From positions 1-57,632 of IMG/VR virus record IMGVR_UViG_3300033553_000807: a stretch of DNA of 57,632 bases. One strand, written 5' to 3'. Every line of letters starts with the position of its first letter. Position 1 is the stretch's first letter. The notes under the pieces were generated by a model. It was given only the letters and a program-made list of their open reading frames with translations, was not told the origin of the DNA and made no database searches. Both the position numbers and the translations under genes were made by a program. Positions 50,546 through 57,632 of the stretch are shown here, in pieces. The stretch comes from a virus.

Positions 50546-50970
50546 AGAATATTAATTTAAGCGATTTATCTAAAAGATTTTTAAAAGTTTTAGATGAAAA
50601 AAATATTAGTGGTTATAGATTATCTAAAGATGTTGATGAAATAACTGAATCAAAATTGACATTTATTAGAACCGGGAGGAATGAACCAAGTAAAATATTA
50701 ATAAATGCGCTCCTTGATAAATTCCCTGATATTTCCAGAGTATGGCTCGTAACCGGAGAGGGTGAAATGTTCAAAAATTTAGAAAACAATGAGGTAAATG
50801 AGCCTAGAAATGAGTATCCTATTGAAAAAAAATATTTAATCAAGGATAATGAAATTGTTATTTTAAAGAAAATAATTAAAGATAAAGAGCAAATAATTGA
50901 TTTGCTCAATCAAAAAATAGAATTTCTAGAAATAAACTGTTCTTGTGCTCAAAAAAAGACAACTGCGTAA
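50536..50970 (+). CDS. XRE/CI-like phage repressor
   Basis: 144 residues. N-terminal HTH (~8-70): KRFLKVLDEKNISGYRLSKD, ITESKLTFIRTGRNEPSKIL, then VWLVTGEGEMF typical of Bacteroidota CI-type repressors. C-terminal coiled coil ~95-135 (EIVILKKIIKDKEQIIDLLN) for oligomerisation; no LexA-like peptidase. Probably binds the 15-bp operators and keeps the leftward promoter off. Its ATG lies within an operator copy. Confidence 0.85.
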   Translation: MKSKNINLSDLSKRFLKVLDEKNISGYRLSKDVDEITESKLTFIRTGRNEPSKILINALLDKFPDISRVWLVTGEGEMFKNLENNEVNEPRNEYPIEKKYLIKDNEIVILKKIIKDKEQIIDLLNQKIEFLEINCSCAQKKTTA

Positions 50971-51030
50971 TATGAGTATTGTTTGGACCAGTCAATCAAA
51001 TTAAACATATTTAACCTTAAATACATTCTC

Positions 51031-51726
51031 ATGAAAAAGATTTTATTATTACTCGTAGCAATTTTAATTATTGGATGCTCCAAAGAAGATGATTCCACAA
51101 TAATTTTACCAGATGGAGAAAAAGTACTTGTTTCCAAAATAGAATATTACAATTCAGGCAATGTTTTAAACAGCACCACTACATTTACTTATAATTCAGA
51201 TGGATTTATATCAAAAAGCAACGGCATACACGTAAATGGATTTAAGGACGAAAATAATTATATATATGATAATAAAAATATTGTAAAAATTATAAGCACC
51301 GATAATGAGACTAATAAATCTTCCATTGATGAATTTACATATAGCGATAATGTATTGGTTTTAAAAACTGATACTGATAATAATGAAATAAATGTAATTT
51401 ATTTTGAATACAACTCTTCCGGCTATTTAAAAACGGTAAAATATTCAGATGAAACAATTAATTATACTTATGATTTAAATAATAATGTAATAAATAATGG
51501 TTCCGCAACTTATGAATATGATAATAAAAATGATTATTCAAGATTTTTAGCGCCTGATAACTTTTATAAAATTTTCAGAAAGAGCGATCATAATATTACT
51601 AAAGAAACCTATCCTAACGAAGTGCGCACTTACGAATATATTTATTTAAGCAATAATTACCCTTCTCAAATTACAGAAAAAATAAATGGAGAAGTTTATC
51701 AAATAAGTAAAATTTATTACAAATAA
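51031..51726 (+). CDS. Lipoprotein with YD-like repeats, lysogeny region
   Basis: 231 residues from the ATG at 51031. Signal peptide and lipobox: MKKILLLLVAILIIGC, with Cys16 lipidated, then SKEDDS, an acidic export-type context. The mature part has RHS/YD-like units: FTYNSDGFISKSNG, YIYDNKNIVKII, FEYNSSGYLKTVKYS, YTYDLNNNVINNGSATYEYD. It lies between two HTH genes on the rightward strand. A surface lipoprotein made by the lysogen could modify the cell surface or block superinfection. Confidence 0.7.
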   Translation: MKKILLLLVAILIIGCSKEDDSTIILPDGEKVLVSKIEYYNSGNVLNSTTTFTYNSDGFISKSNGIHVNGFKDENNYIYDNKNIVKIISTDNETNKSSIDEFTYSDNVLVLKTDTDNNEINVIYFEYNSSGYLKTVKYSDETINYTYDLNNNVINNGSATYEYDNKNDYSRFLAPDNFYKIFRKSDHNITKETYPNEVRTYEYIYLSNNYPSQITEKINGEVYQISKIYYK

Positions 51727-51727
51727 A

Positions 51728-51988
51728 ATGTACACTTCCGACAAAAGAATAATAAAGCTTATTGAACTTTTGATATTTCAAAGGAAGATTTCTTTTGTAA
51801 AAGACTTTTGTAATGAAATTGGCATTTTAGAGCAAAGCGTGTCAAAAATCAAAAAAGGCCTTAACCATTTTACGGTAATTCATATTGAAACTATTTGTAA
51901 AGTTTACAATGTAAATGCCAACTGGATATTTGGCATTGAGGACACTGTTTTTAACAGTGAAAATAGTATTAAAATTAAGAAAGTTTAA
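51728..51988 (+). CDS. XRE-type HTH protein (86 aa)
   Basis: 86 residues. Central HTH: RKISFVKDFCNEIGILEQSV, SKIKKGLNHFTVIHIETICK, then VYNVNANWIFGIED, the usual end of Bacteroidota Cro/CI domains. Without a C-terminal domain. It begins 1 bp after the lipoprotein stop, so co-transcribed. May be a second regulator of immunity. Confidence 0.75.
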   Translation: MYTSDKRIIKLIELLIFQRKISFVKDFCNEIGILEQSVSKIKKGLNHFTVIHIETICKVYNVNANWIFGIEDTVFNSENSIKIKKV

Positions 51989-51997
51989 TTGTAAAAA

Positions 51998-52137
51998 AAT
52001 AACCTAATAACCCAGCAAAATAACCTGAGCAAATAACCTGAGAAACCCACCTTTATAAAGAGAAAGAGAAACTAAAGAGAAATTAAATTAAAGAAGAAAA
52101 TAAATAAAAGAAAACAGCGCCAACTTTTAATTATTTT
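51998..52137 (+). repeat. Origin-like cassette 1 (AATAACCT iterons + purine tract)
   Basis: AATAACCT at 51998, 52019 and 52032 and AATAACCC at 52006, the last three starts 13 bp apart. A purine-rich run of GAAA/GAGA to ~52115 follows, then AACTTTTAATTATTTT (52122-52137). No intact gene. It resembles linker DNA of an initiator gene with iterons and purine strand bias. Confidence 0.45.
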
Positions 52138-52260
52138 AAAGAAATAAAAAAGCGAAACGAAAGCGAAAAAAAGCCAATAAGAGAAGATAAGATAATAGAA
52201 GATAATATTAAGAAAAAAGAAAATAAAGAAAGTGGAAGAACACTAACTTTTAATTATTTT
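52138..52260 (+). repeat. Origin-like cassette 2 (AAAGCGAAA repeats + purine tract)
   Basis: Two AGCGAAA repeats near 52153-52166, a purine-rich stretch to ~52235 and again AACTTTTAATTATTTT at 52245-52260, 123 bp (41 codons) after its copy in cassette 1. Both encode TFNYF in the same frame, so the DNA may be remnants of a coding linker. No start codon-led ORF. Confidence 0.4.
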
Positions 52261-52285
52261 TTAAAAAAAGTCAAAAAGTAAAAGT

Positions 52286-52475
52286 ACCCGTAAACCATAG
52301 TTTACTCACCCTTTTACCTAGTTTAGGGATACGTAAACAGGGTTTATTCCCAAGTAAAGGACCCGTAAACCCATAAAGAAAAGAAAAGAAAAGAAAAGAA
52401 GAGTAAATAAAAGAAAATTATAATGCCAGAAAATTAAAATTTTCTTCCACACTCTCACCTTTTTTAGAAACTTAT
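52286..52475 (+). repeat. Origin-like cassette 3: copy of the initiator-gene origin
   Basis: 52300-52475 matches the reverse strand of 36811-36986 over 176 bp with no gaps and about 8 substitutions (about 95% identical). It retains CGTAAAC and CCCGTAAACC, the AAAAG purine run and the AT-rich end, but a substitution makes an in-frame stop (GAG-TAA). An extra CCCGTAAACC lies at 52287-52296, paired with GTTTAC (52300-52305). A duplicated origin or an old recombinational relic. Confidence 0.7.
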
Positions 52476-52838
52476 TAATTTTTAGTTAAATGTAAAATAT
52501 ATGAAACAAAAAATTAAACGAACCTTCAAAATAGCTTTAAAAACATTTTTTAATACATTTTTATAGCTTTTTAACTAATTAACACGTTAGATTACAACTT
52601 AACATTTTAACTGCGCTTAAAAACGCTTAATTTGAAGTTAATTTTTAAAACTATAAAAAATAATATTTAGAATAAAATCATAAAAAAATTAATATCTAAA
52701 ATTACAAAAAAAAATAAAATTTTTAACCAGAAACGTACTCTAAAACATACCCAAAAACATACACTATTTACACCAAAAAGGAACTATTTTTTAGGCCATA
52801 AGCCCAATAAAATCATTATGAAATACATAGGATTGTAA
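52476..52838 (+). other. AT-rich prophage end with three integrase arm-type repeats
   Basis: No gene. The stretch is strongly AT-rich. AAACGTAC (52731-52738), AAACATAC (52743-52750) and AAACATAC (52755-52762) are exactly 12 bp apart, with the same 8-mer family and spacing as 27-46. They lie ~75-110 bp from the tRNA fragment, a usual distance for arm sites. Confidence 0.5.
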
Positions 52839-52880
52839 TTCATAACCCGGAGGTCTCCAGTTCAATTCTGGATCACGCTA
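52839..52880 (+). other. attR: 3' half of a CAT-anticodon tRNA
   Basis: From the anticodon loop TTCATAA: stem CCCGG, variable AGGTC, T arm TCCAG-TTCAATT-CTGGA, acceptor 3' strand TCACGCT and discriminator A. The five bases 5' of the loop (52834-52838) do not pair with CCCGG, so the 5' half is absent. This is the duplicated 3' end left when a phage integrates in a tRNA gene. The intact copy should be left of base 1. Confidence 0.8.
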
Positions 52881-52890
52881 CTTACAAATC

Positions 52891-52924
52891 AAGGACTTAG
52901 GTATTTAACTTAAGTCCTTTTTTA
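52891..52924 (+). terminator. Terminator of the host tRNA transcript
   Basis: 9-bp arms AAGGACTTA and TAAGTCCTT with an 11-nt loop and a T run. It lies 11 bp after the tRNA fragment. It is probably the original terminator of the tRNA gene, now stranded at the right junction. Confidence 0.75.
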
Positions 52925-52926
52925 TT

Positions 52927-53022
52927 TTGCGTGCCAAATTGCGTGCCGAAATTTATCCAAATACCCTTATTTTCATTGCCCCGATATCTATGGCGAAAGT
53001 TACTGTTTCTGTCAATATTTGA
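52927..53022 (+). pseudogene. Possible relic of another integrative element
   Basis: TTGCGTGCC at 52927-52935 and 52939-52947 are 12 bp apart, the spacing seen for the prophage arm-site repeats. Then a short frame, ATG at 52990, reads MAKVTVSVNI and stops (53020-53022). The order tRNA 3' end, phased repeats, ATG start parallels the int end of a tRNA-integrating element. I cannot confirm that the ten residues derive from an integrase. Confidence 0.3.
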
Positions 53023-53051
53023 AATATTTCCTATCTTCAATAATTAATCTT

Positions 53052-56000
53052 TTAACTTTTAGCTTTCCCCAAAAACTTACTTATTTTAGCCATTAAATCT
53101 TCACTATTAAATGGTTTAATTATAATATCATTACAGCCGGCCTCTTTTATAAACTGTTTATCAACAGTTGTAGAAAAAGCTGTTTGCGCTATAATGGGCA
53201 AGTTGGGTGCAAATTTTCTAATTTCTTTTGTTGCCTCAATCCCATTCATTACCGGCATTTTAATATCCATTAACACCAAATCTATTTGTGGGTTTGATTT
53301 GAACAAATCAATTGCTTCCTTTCCATTTTCTGCTCTTAGAATTTTCATATTTGAATATGACAACAACTCTTCTATCAACATAAAATTATAATCTTCATCT
53401 TCAGCAACTAAAATTGTTTTAGTTGCTTCCAAAATAATTTCCTTGGTAGTATTAACATTTTCGTTTAAATCTTTCTTTAAAACTTTTTTAAACGGAATTG
53501 TAACATAAAATATAGCTCCTTTTCCTAATACTGATTGAAGGCTCATTTTTCCGCCCAAAAGCTCCGCATACCCTTTTGAAATGGACAAGCCCAAACCTGA
53601 ACCGCCAAAAAATCTTGTGCTTGTTCTTTCAACCTGACTAAATCGATCAAATATTTCTTCATACATATTTGCGGGAATTCCAATACCCGAATCTTCCACA
53701 TAAATTTCGAGCTGGTTTTCTTTAACTTTATAGCCCATATTAATAAATCCTTTACTGGTAAATTTTAGTGCATTCCCAACCAAATTGGTTATTATCTCCA
53801 TCAATTTTGTTTCATCGGTAATCATGTCGTCTTCTTCATTTGGCAATGCCAGCTGTAAATTAAAATCAATATTTTTAGCTAAAATTTTTTCTTTAAATTG
53901 TTCATAAACCAATTTAAGCAGGGAATTTAATTTAATTTCTTTTTCCGAAATTTTTTCCTGGCCGGTCTCTATAGTCGCTATATGAATGATATCGGTAATG
54001 ATGGCAAGTAACTGCTCGCTGCTTTTTATAACAATATCTGTATATTTGTTCTTTTTTTCAAAAGAAAGCTCAGGTTCTTTAAGAAAATTTGAAAACCCGA
54101 TAATAGCGTTCATTGGGGTTCTAATTTCGTGGGAAATGTTGTGTAAAAATGCGGTTTTTAACTTGTCACTTTCCTCTGACTTTTCTAAGGCTTTTATCAA
54201 TTTAATTTCGTTTTCCTTTTTCTCGGTGATATCTTCTTGTACGCCTAAAAAATGGGTAATTTTACCGTTTTCATCTATAATTGGGGAAATGGACGCCTGT
54301 TCCCAATATAGGCTGCCATCTTTCTTTTTGTTCAACAATTCTCCATACCAGTCTTTTCCTGAAGTAATATTTTGCCACAATTGCTCATATACTTCTTTAC
54401 TTTGACGCCCTGATTTAAATATTCTCGGGTTTTTTCCAATAACTTCCTTTTGGGAATAACCTGTAATTTCTGTAAATTTTTTGTTTACATACTCAATATT
54501 GCCTTTAATGTCTGTAATTAAAACTGTTGCAGTACTTTGTTCCACAGCTACGGAAAGCTTACGCAATTCAGTCATAGCCGCTTTTCTTGTTGTTTCGTCA
54601 AAAATATAGCCCTTAAAAGTTTTTAAGTTCCCCTTAGAATCAAACTCTCCAATTATGTTCGCAACTACATTTATAATTTTACCGTCAGGTCGTTTTAAAT
54701 CTGCTTCAAAAAGGGTTAACATTTTCTTTTCCTTTAATTTTTCAATCATTTCATTTATGCCGCCTTCATTTGCATATAATTTACGCATATCATAATTTAA
54801 AGCTTCTTCTTTGGAAGTAAATCCGCAAATTTTAAGAAATGCCGGATTGCAATTCAACAATTTTCCTTCCACAGTTGTAATATAATCGCCCGTTAAATCT
54901 TCCTCAAAAAAACTTTTATATTCTTCCCTGCTTTTTAATAAGGCTTCTTCCGTGAGCTTTCTCTTAGAAATATCGCGAACAAAAGCACAACTAAGTTCTC
55001 TGTTTCCATATTGTATATAATTGGATATAATTTCAACAGGAAGCAAGGAACCGTCTTTTCTTAACTGCGTGGTTTCAATGAAGAGAGGATGCTTTTCACG
55101 CAGTTCTGTAAAAAAAGCAGACCAAGTTTCAACGTTGAAGTCCGGGTCAATATCTGGTACTGATAGCCTTAGCAATTCCTGACGAGTATAGCCAAGTGAA
55201 TGACACGCTGCCTCATTAACATCAACAATTCGGGCATCAGAGGCCATCCAAAAAATGGCATCACCTGCATGGTCAAAAGTAAATTGAGTTAATTCCAACT
55301 TCTCCTTTGCTAAAATACGTTCAGTAATATCCTGCAATACTCCATAAAGGCGGATGGGGTTATCATTTTCATCCAATTCAAATCTCCATTCACTATAAAC
55401 ATATTTTGTAATTCCATCGCTTGTTAATAACCTGAAAGAAAAATGGGATGCAGCAAAAGTTTCATAAGTTTTTTGGATTGCTTCCTTTACATAGGCAGCA
55501 TCTTCAGGATGAATGAAGGATAAAAAAGCTTCAGGAGAAGGCTCTATATCTCCGGGTTTAATTCCACAGATATTATAAAACTCATCTGACCAAGTTTGTA
55601 CCCCTGTAGTTAAATCTATTTCCCAGTTACTAATATGTAAAAGTGCCTGCGCCTCTTTTAACCTGGCTTCGCTTTCCTCTATCTTTTTTCGTGACAGCAC
55701 TTGTTCTGATACATCCACTGCAAAGAAAAGAATGCCATCAGGTTTACCGTCACTGCCTAAGTGTGGCTGGTATATAAAATTCAAATACTTGTCAACAGGT
55801 TTTCCAGTATTATTTACATCTAATTTAATAAGCATTTCATTGGCAGAAAACGTTTTACCTGTTCGATAAACGCTATCTAATATGTCAATAAACCCTTGCT
55901 TTGCAATTTCAGGCAATACGTCTTTTACATATTTACCAATGATATCCTTTTTACCAATTAATTGTAAGTACAGGGGGTTTGCCATTTCAAACCTATGATC

Positions 56001-57632
56001 AGGTCCGCTTAATACGCCCATGCTGGAAGGCGCTTCAGAGAACAAATCAAAGAATTGCTGCCTCTCAATTTCAAAAGCTTTTTGCAGTCTTTTTTTCTCG
56101 GTCACATCTCTTGCGATCCCATATCTTATCTGGTCTTTTTTATCCCAGCGGGCAGACCATTCAATAGGCACCAATGCCCCATCTTTACGTACATACCGGT
56201 TTTCAAAATGGTAAAGGCTGTTACCTGTCATTACATCAGCGGCTGTTAACTGCGTTTTCTCATTGTCTTCGTGATAAACAAAATTGATAAGGGGTTTGCC
56301 TATAAGTTCCTCAGGCTTATAACCCCAAACAGCTTCGCTTGCAGCACTTACCTTTAGGAAATTTCCTTTTGCATCAACAGCACAAATAACATCCAGCGAT
56401 GAGTCCATTATTCTAGTAATGTCGTTTAGGGCAGATTGTAATTTACCTGACGTAAGCGCCAGTCTTTCTTCTGTTTCTTTTCTTTCCGAAATATCCCGGA
56501 TTATCATTGATGTTCTTTCCTTCCCAAAGGAATCGGTATACTTTACTGAACTCATCTCTCCCGCAAAAGTAGTTCTATCTTTTCTTAGAAGGGTTAGCTC
56601 GCCTTGTGCTTTACCCGTTAGCTGACGTTCCTTAATAAGATTTTCAACTCTGGGGTCAGAGAGATCAACCAGTCCGAATCTTCCGGCATCGCATATTTCC
56701 TGCTCCGTCATATCGAAGATCTTACAGGCCGCAGGATTGGCTGCTAAAATGTTTCCATCGGTTACAGTTAGTAAAAGACCATCCATACTGTTCTCAAAAA
56801 ATGCACGGTATCTGGTTTCACTTTCCTTTACTGCATTTTCTGCTTTTTTTCTTTCTGTAATATCTTGTGCAGTACCAAACAACCGTATAACTTTCCCTGC
56901 TGCATCTTTTACTCCATAACCATGTTCTTGTATTATTCGCTTTTCCCCTTTTGGAGTAGTGATACCGTATTCTAAAATAAACCTATCACCGGTTTCCTTT
57001 GTATGCCTGCTGGTCTGTTCTGCTTTATTTCTGTCAGTTTCATCAATAAGGTGCAGAAAGGAGCCATATGTTTCCGTAAATGCTTCCGTATCCGTATCAA
57101 ATACTTTGTATAATTGCTTCGACCAGGTGAGTTTGTCTACAGCAATATCATAATCCCAGCTACCCAGTTTTGCCAGGCTTTGGGCTTCGGCCAAATGGGC
57201 TGCGGTTTGTTTGAAGTCCTGTTCAATTTTATTTTTCTCTTTTCGTTCATTTGCTTCTTTTAATCCCCTTAGCAGTTTTGTAGTTAGAGTGAATATTCTA
57301 TCTTTCAGCACAAAATCGGTTACGCCATTTTTGATCAGTTCAATAGAATACTCTTCGCCTATTGCTCCCGATACCAGGATAAAAGGAGTTTCCGGTGCTA
57401 ATTGCTCCTTTATTTTAAAAGCAGTTGGTCCATCGAATGAGGGAAACCTGTAATCACATAATATGATATCCGGAATAAAAATTTTGAGTGCTTTGCGGTA
57501 GCTTGCCTCATTTTGAACAATTTCCGAAACAAAATCAATCCCTCCCTTTTTAAGTTCGTTATCAATCATGGCCAGGTCATGTATATCATGTTCTGCTATT
57601 AATATTTTTATGGCAGTATTTATTTTTTTCAT
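53052..57632 (-). CDS. Host multi-PAS hybrid sensor histidine kinase
   Basis: 1526 residues. Order: N-terminal receiver (~8-125, phospho-acceptor candidate D60 in LCDYRFP, K110), about eight PAS/PAC domains (~145-1150; repeated ITERK-type PAC ends), HisKA with H1168 (HNISHEIRTPMNAIIGF), HATPase (N box LVGNALKFT near 1283, G box GGSGLGLS) and a C-terminal receiver with D1456 (LVLMDIKMPVMNG). A cytoplasmic phosphorelay sensor with no membrane segment. The gene ends at the window edge with its ATG. It lies beyond attR and is therefore a host gene. Confidence 0.93.
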   Translation of the reverse strand: MKKINTAIKILIAEHDIHDLAMIDNELKKGGIDFVSEIVQNEASYRKALKIFIPDIILCDYRFPSFDGPTAFKIKEQLAPETPFILVSGAIGEEYSIELIKNGVTDFVLKDRIFTLTTKLLRGLKEANERKEKNKIEQDFKQTAAHLAEAQSLAKLGSWDYDIAVDKLTWSKQLYKVFDTDTEAFTETYGSFLHLIDETDRNKAEQTSRHTKETGDRFILEYGITTPKGEKRIIQEHGYGVKDAAGKVIRLFGTAQDITERKKAENAVKESETRYRAFFENSMDGLLLTVTDGNILAANPAACKIFDMTEQEICDAGRFGLVDLSDPRVENLIKERQLTGKAQGELTLLRKDRTTFAGEMSSVKYTDSFGKERTSMIIRDISERKETEERLALTSGKLQSALNDITRIMDSSLDVICAVDAKGNFLKVSAASEAVWGYKPEELIGKPLINFVYHEDNEKTQLTAADVMTGNSLYHFENRYVRKDGALVPIEWSARWDKKDQIRYGIARDVTEKKRLQKAFEIERQQFFDLFSEAPSSMGVLSGPDHRFEMANPLYLQLIGKKDIIGKYVKDVLPEIAKQGFIDILDSVYRTGKTFSANEMLIKLDVNNTGKPVDKYLNFIYQPHLGSDGKPDGILFFAVDVSEQVLSRKKIEESEARLKEAQALLHISNWEIDLTTGVQTWSDEFYNICGIKPGDIEPSPEAFLSFIHPEDAAYVKEAIQKTYETFAASHFSFRLLTSDGITKYVYSEWRFELDENDNPIRLYGVLQDITERILAKEKLELTQFTFDHAGDAIFWMASDARIVDVNEAACHSLGYTRQELLRLSVPDIDPDFNVETWSAFFTELREKHPLFIETTQLRKDGSLLPVEIISNYIQYGNRELSCAFVRDISKRKLTEEALLKSREEYKSFFEEDLTGDYITTVEGKLLNCNPAFLKICGFTSKEEALNYDMRKLYANEGGINEMIEKLKEKKMLTLFEADLKRPDGKIINVVANIIGEFDSKGNLKTFKGYIFDETTRKAAMTELRKLSVAVEQSTATVLITDIKGNIEYVNKKFTEITGYSQKEVIGKNPRIFKSGRQSKEVYEQLWQNITSGKDWYGELLNKKKDGSLYWEQASISPIIDENGKITHFLGVQEDITEKKENEIKLIKALEKSEESDKLKTAFLHNISHEIRTPMNAIIGFSNFLKEPELSFEKKNKYTDIVIKSSEQLLAIITDIIHIATIETGQEKISEKEIKLNSLLKLVYEQFKEKILAKNIDFNLQLALPNEEDDMITDETKLMEIITNLVGNALKFTSKGFINMGYKVKENQLEIYVEDSGIGIPANMYEEIFDRFSQVERTSTRFFGGSGLGLSISKGYAELLGGKMSLQSVLGKGAIFYVTIPFKKVLKKDLNENVNTTKEIILEATKTILVAEDEDYNFMLIEELLSYSNMKILRAENGKEAIDLFKSNPQIDLVLMDIKMPVMNGIEATKEIRKFAPNLPIIAQTAFSTTVDKQFIKEAGCNDIIIKPFNSEDLMAKISKFLGKAKS

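Noticed and set aside
53052-57632. Sensor kinase as phage cargo
   Set aside because: It lies beyond the tRNA fragment and its terminator, outside the inferred attR, so it is host DNA.

Overview
The window is almost entirely one apparently complete temperate siphovirus prophage in a low-GC member of the Bacteroidota, most likely Flavobacteriaceae. Several things point there: promoters of the TTTG/TAnnTTTG type, no consistent Shine-Dalgarno sequences, many stop/start overlaps (TAATG, ATGA), a SprB-like repeat in a tail protein, and a 1526-residue multi-PAS hybrid kinase next door. The left host junction lies outside the window, immediately upstream of the integrase. The right junction is visible at about 52.84-52.88 kb as the 3' half of a CAT-anticodon tRNA. 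The missing 5' half implies that the intact tRNA lies just left of base 1.

Layout. 1-1.3 kb: tyrosine integrase, the only large rightward gene at the left end. 1.3-4.6 kb: small genes and the lysis module (holin-like membrane proteins, NlpC/P60-like endolysin, membrane-anchored protein). 4.6-16.2 kb: tail spike, two large tail/baseplate proteins and the tape-measure protein, with a rightward two-gene insertion at 7.4-7.8 kb. 16.2-25.8 kb: homing endonuclease, tail tube and chaperone region, head completion, capsid, decoration, scaffold, portal and large terminase. 26-28 kb: small genes, a tRNA-like element, a self-contained secreted-protein moron and the small terminase. 28-35.7 kb: methyltransferases, YopX, ASCH, HNH, a RuvC-like resolvase, a tRNA(CAT) and small cysteine-rich proteins. 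35.7-39.2 kb: lambda-style replication (initiator with internal origin-like repeats, DnaC-type loader, SNF2 helicase). 39.5-48.2 kb: ParB-like protein, methyltransferase, OB-fold and NinB-like proteins, MBL-fold protein, RecT and a Rad50-like ATPase. 48.3-49.9 kb: a string of very small early genes. Everything from 49.9 kb down to 1.3 kb is read leftward, except the 7.4-7.8 kb insertion.

The rightward immunity region (50.0-52.0 kb) holds a coiled-coil protein, an XRE repressor, a lipoprotein and a second HTH protein. It also contains a leftward mini-gene whose product matches the N-terminus of the phage's own tape-measure protein at 18 of 36 positions. Repeated 15-bp operators flank the divergent promoters. 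A separate long palindrome sits at the same distance upstream of the -7 boxes of the tail-spike and capsid operons, and a degenerate copy precedes the 50.07 kb gene, so early, late and accessory transcription may be wired together.

The most unusual segment is 51.99-52.48 kb. It is a non-coding run of three iteron-plus-purine-tract cassettes. The last contains a 176-bp copy, without indels and about 95% identical, of the origin-like segment inside the initiator gene at 36.8-37.0 kb, with its reading frame broken. Twelve-bp-phased AAACRTAC repeats occur at both prophage ends and are probable integrase arm sites. Right of the tRNA fragment comes host DNA: a terminator, a possible relic of another integrative element, and the hybrid sensor kinase.
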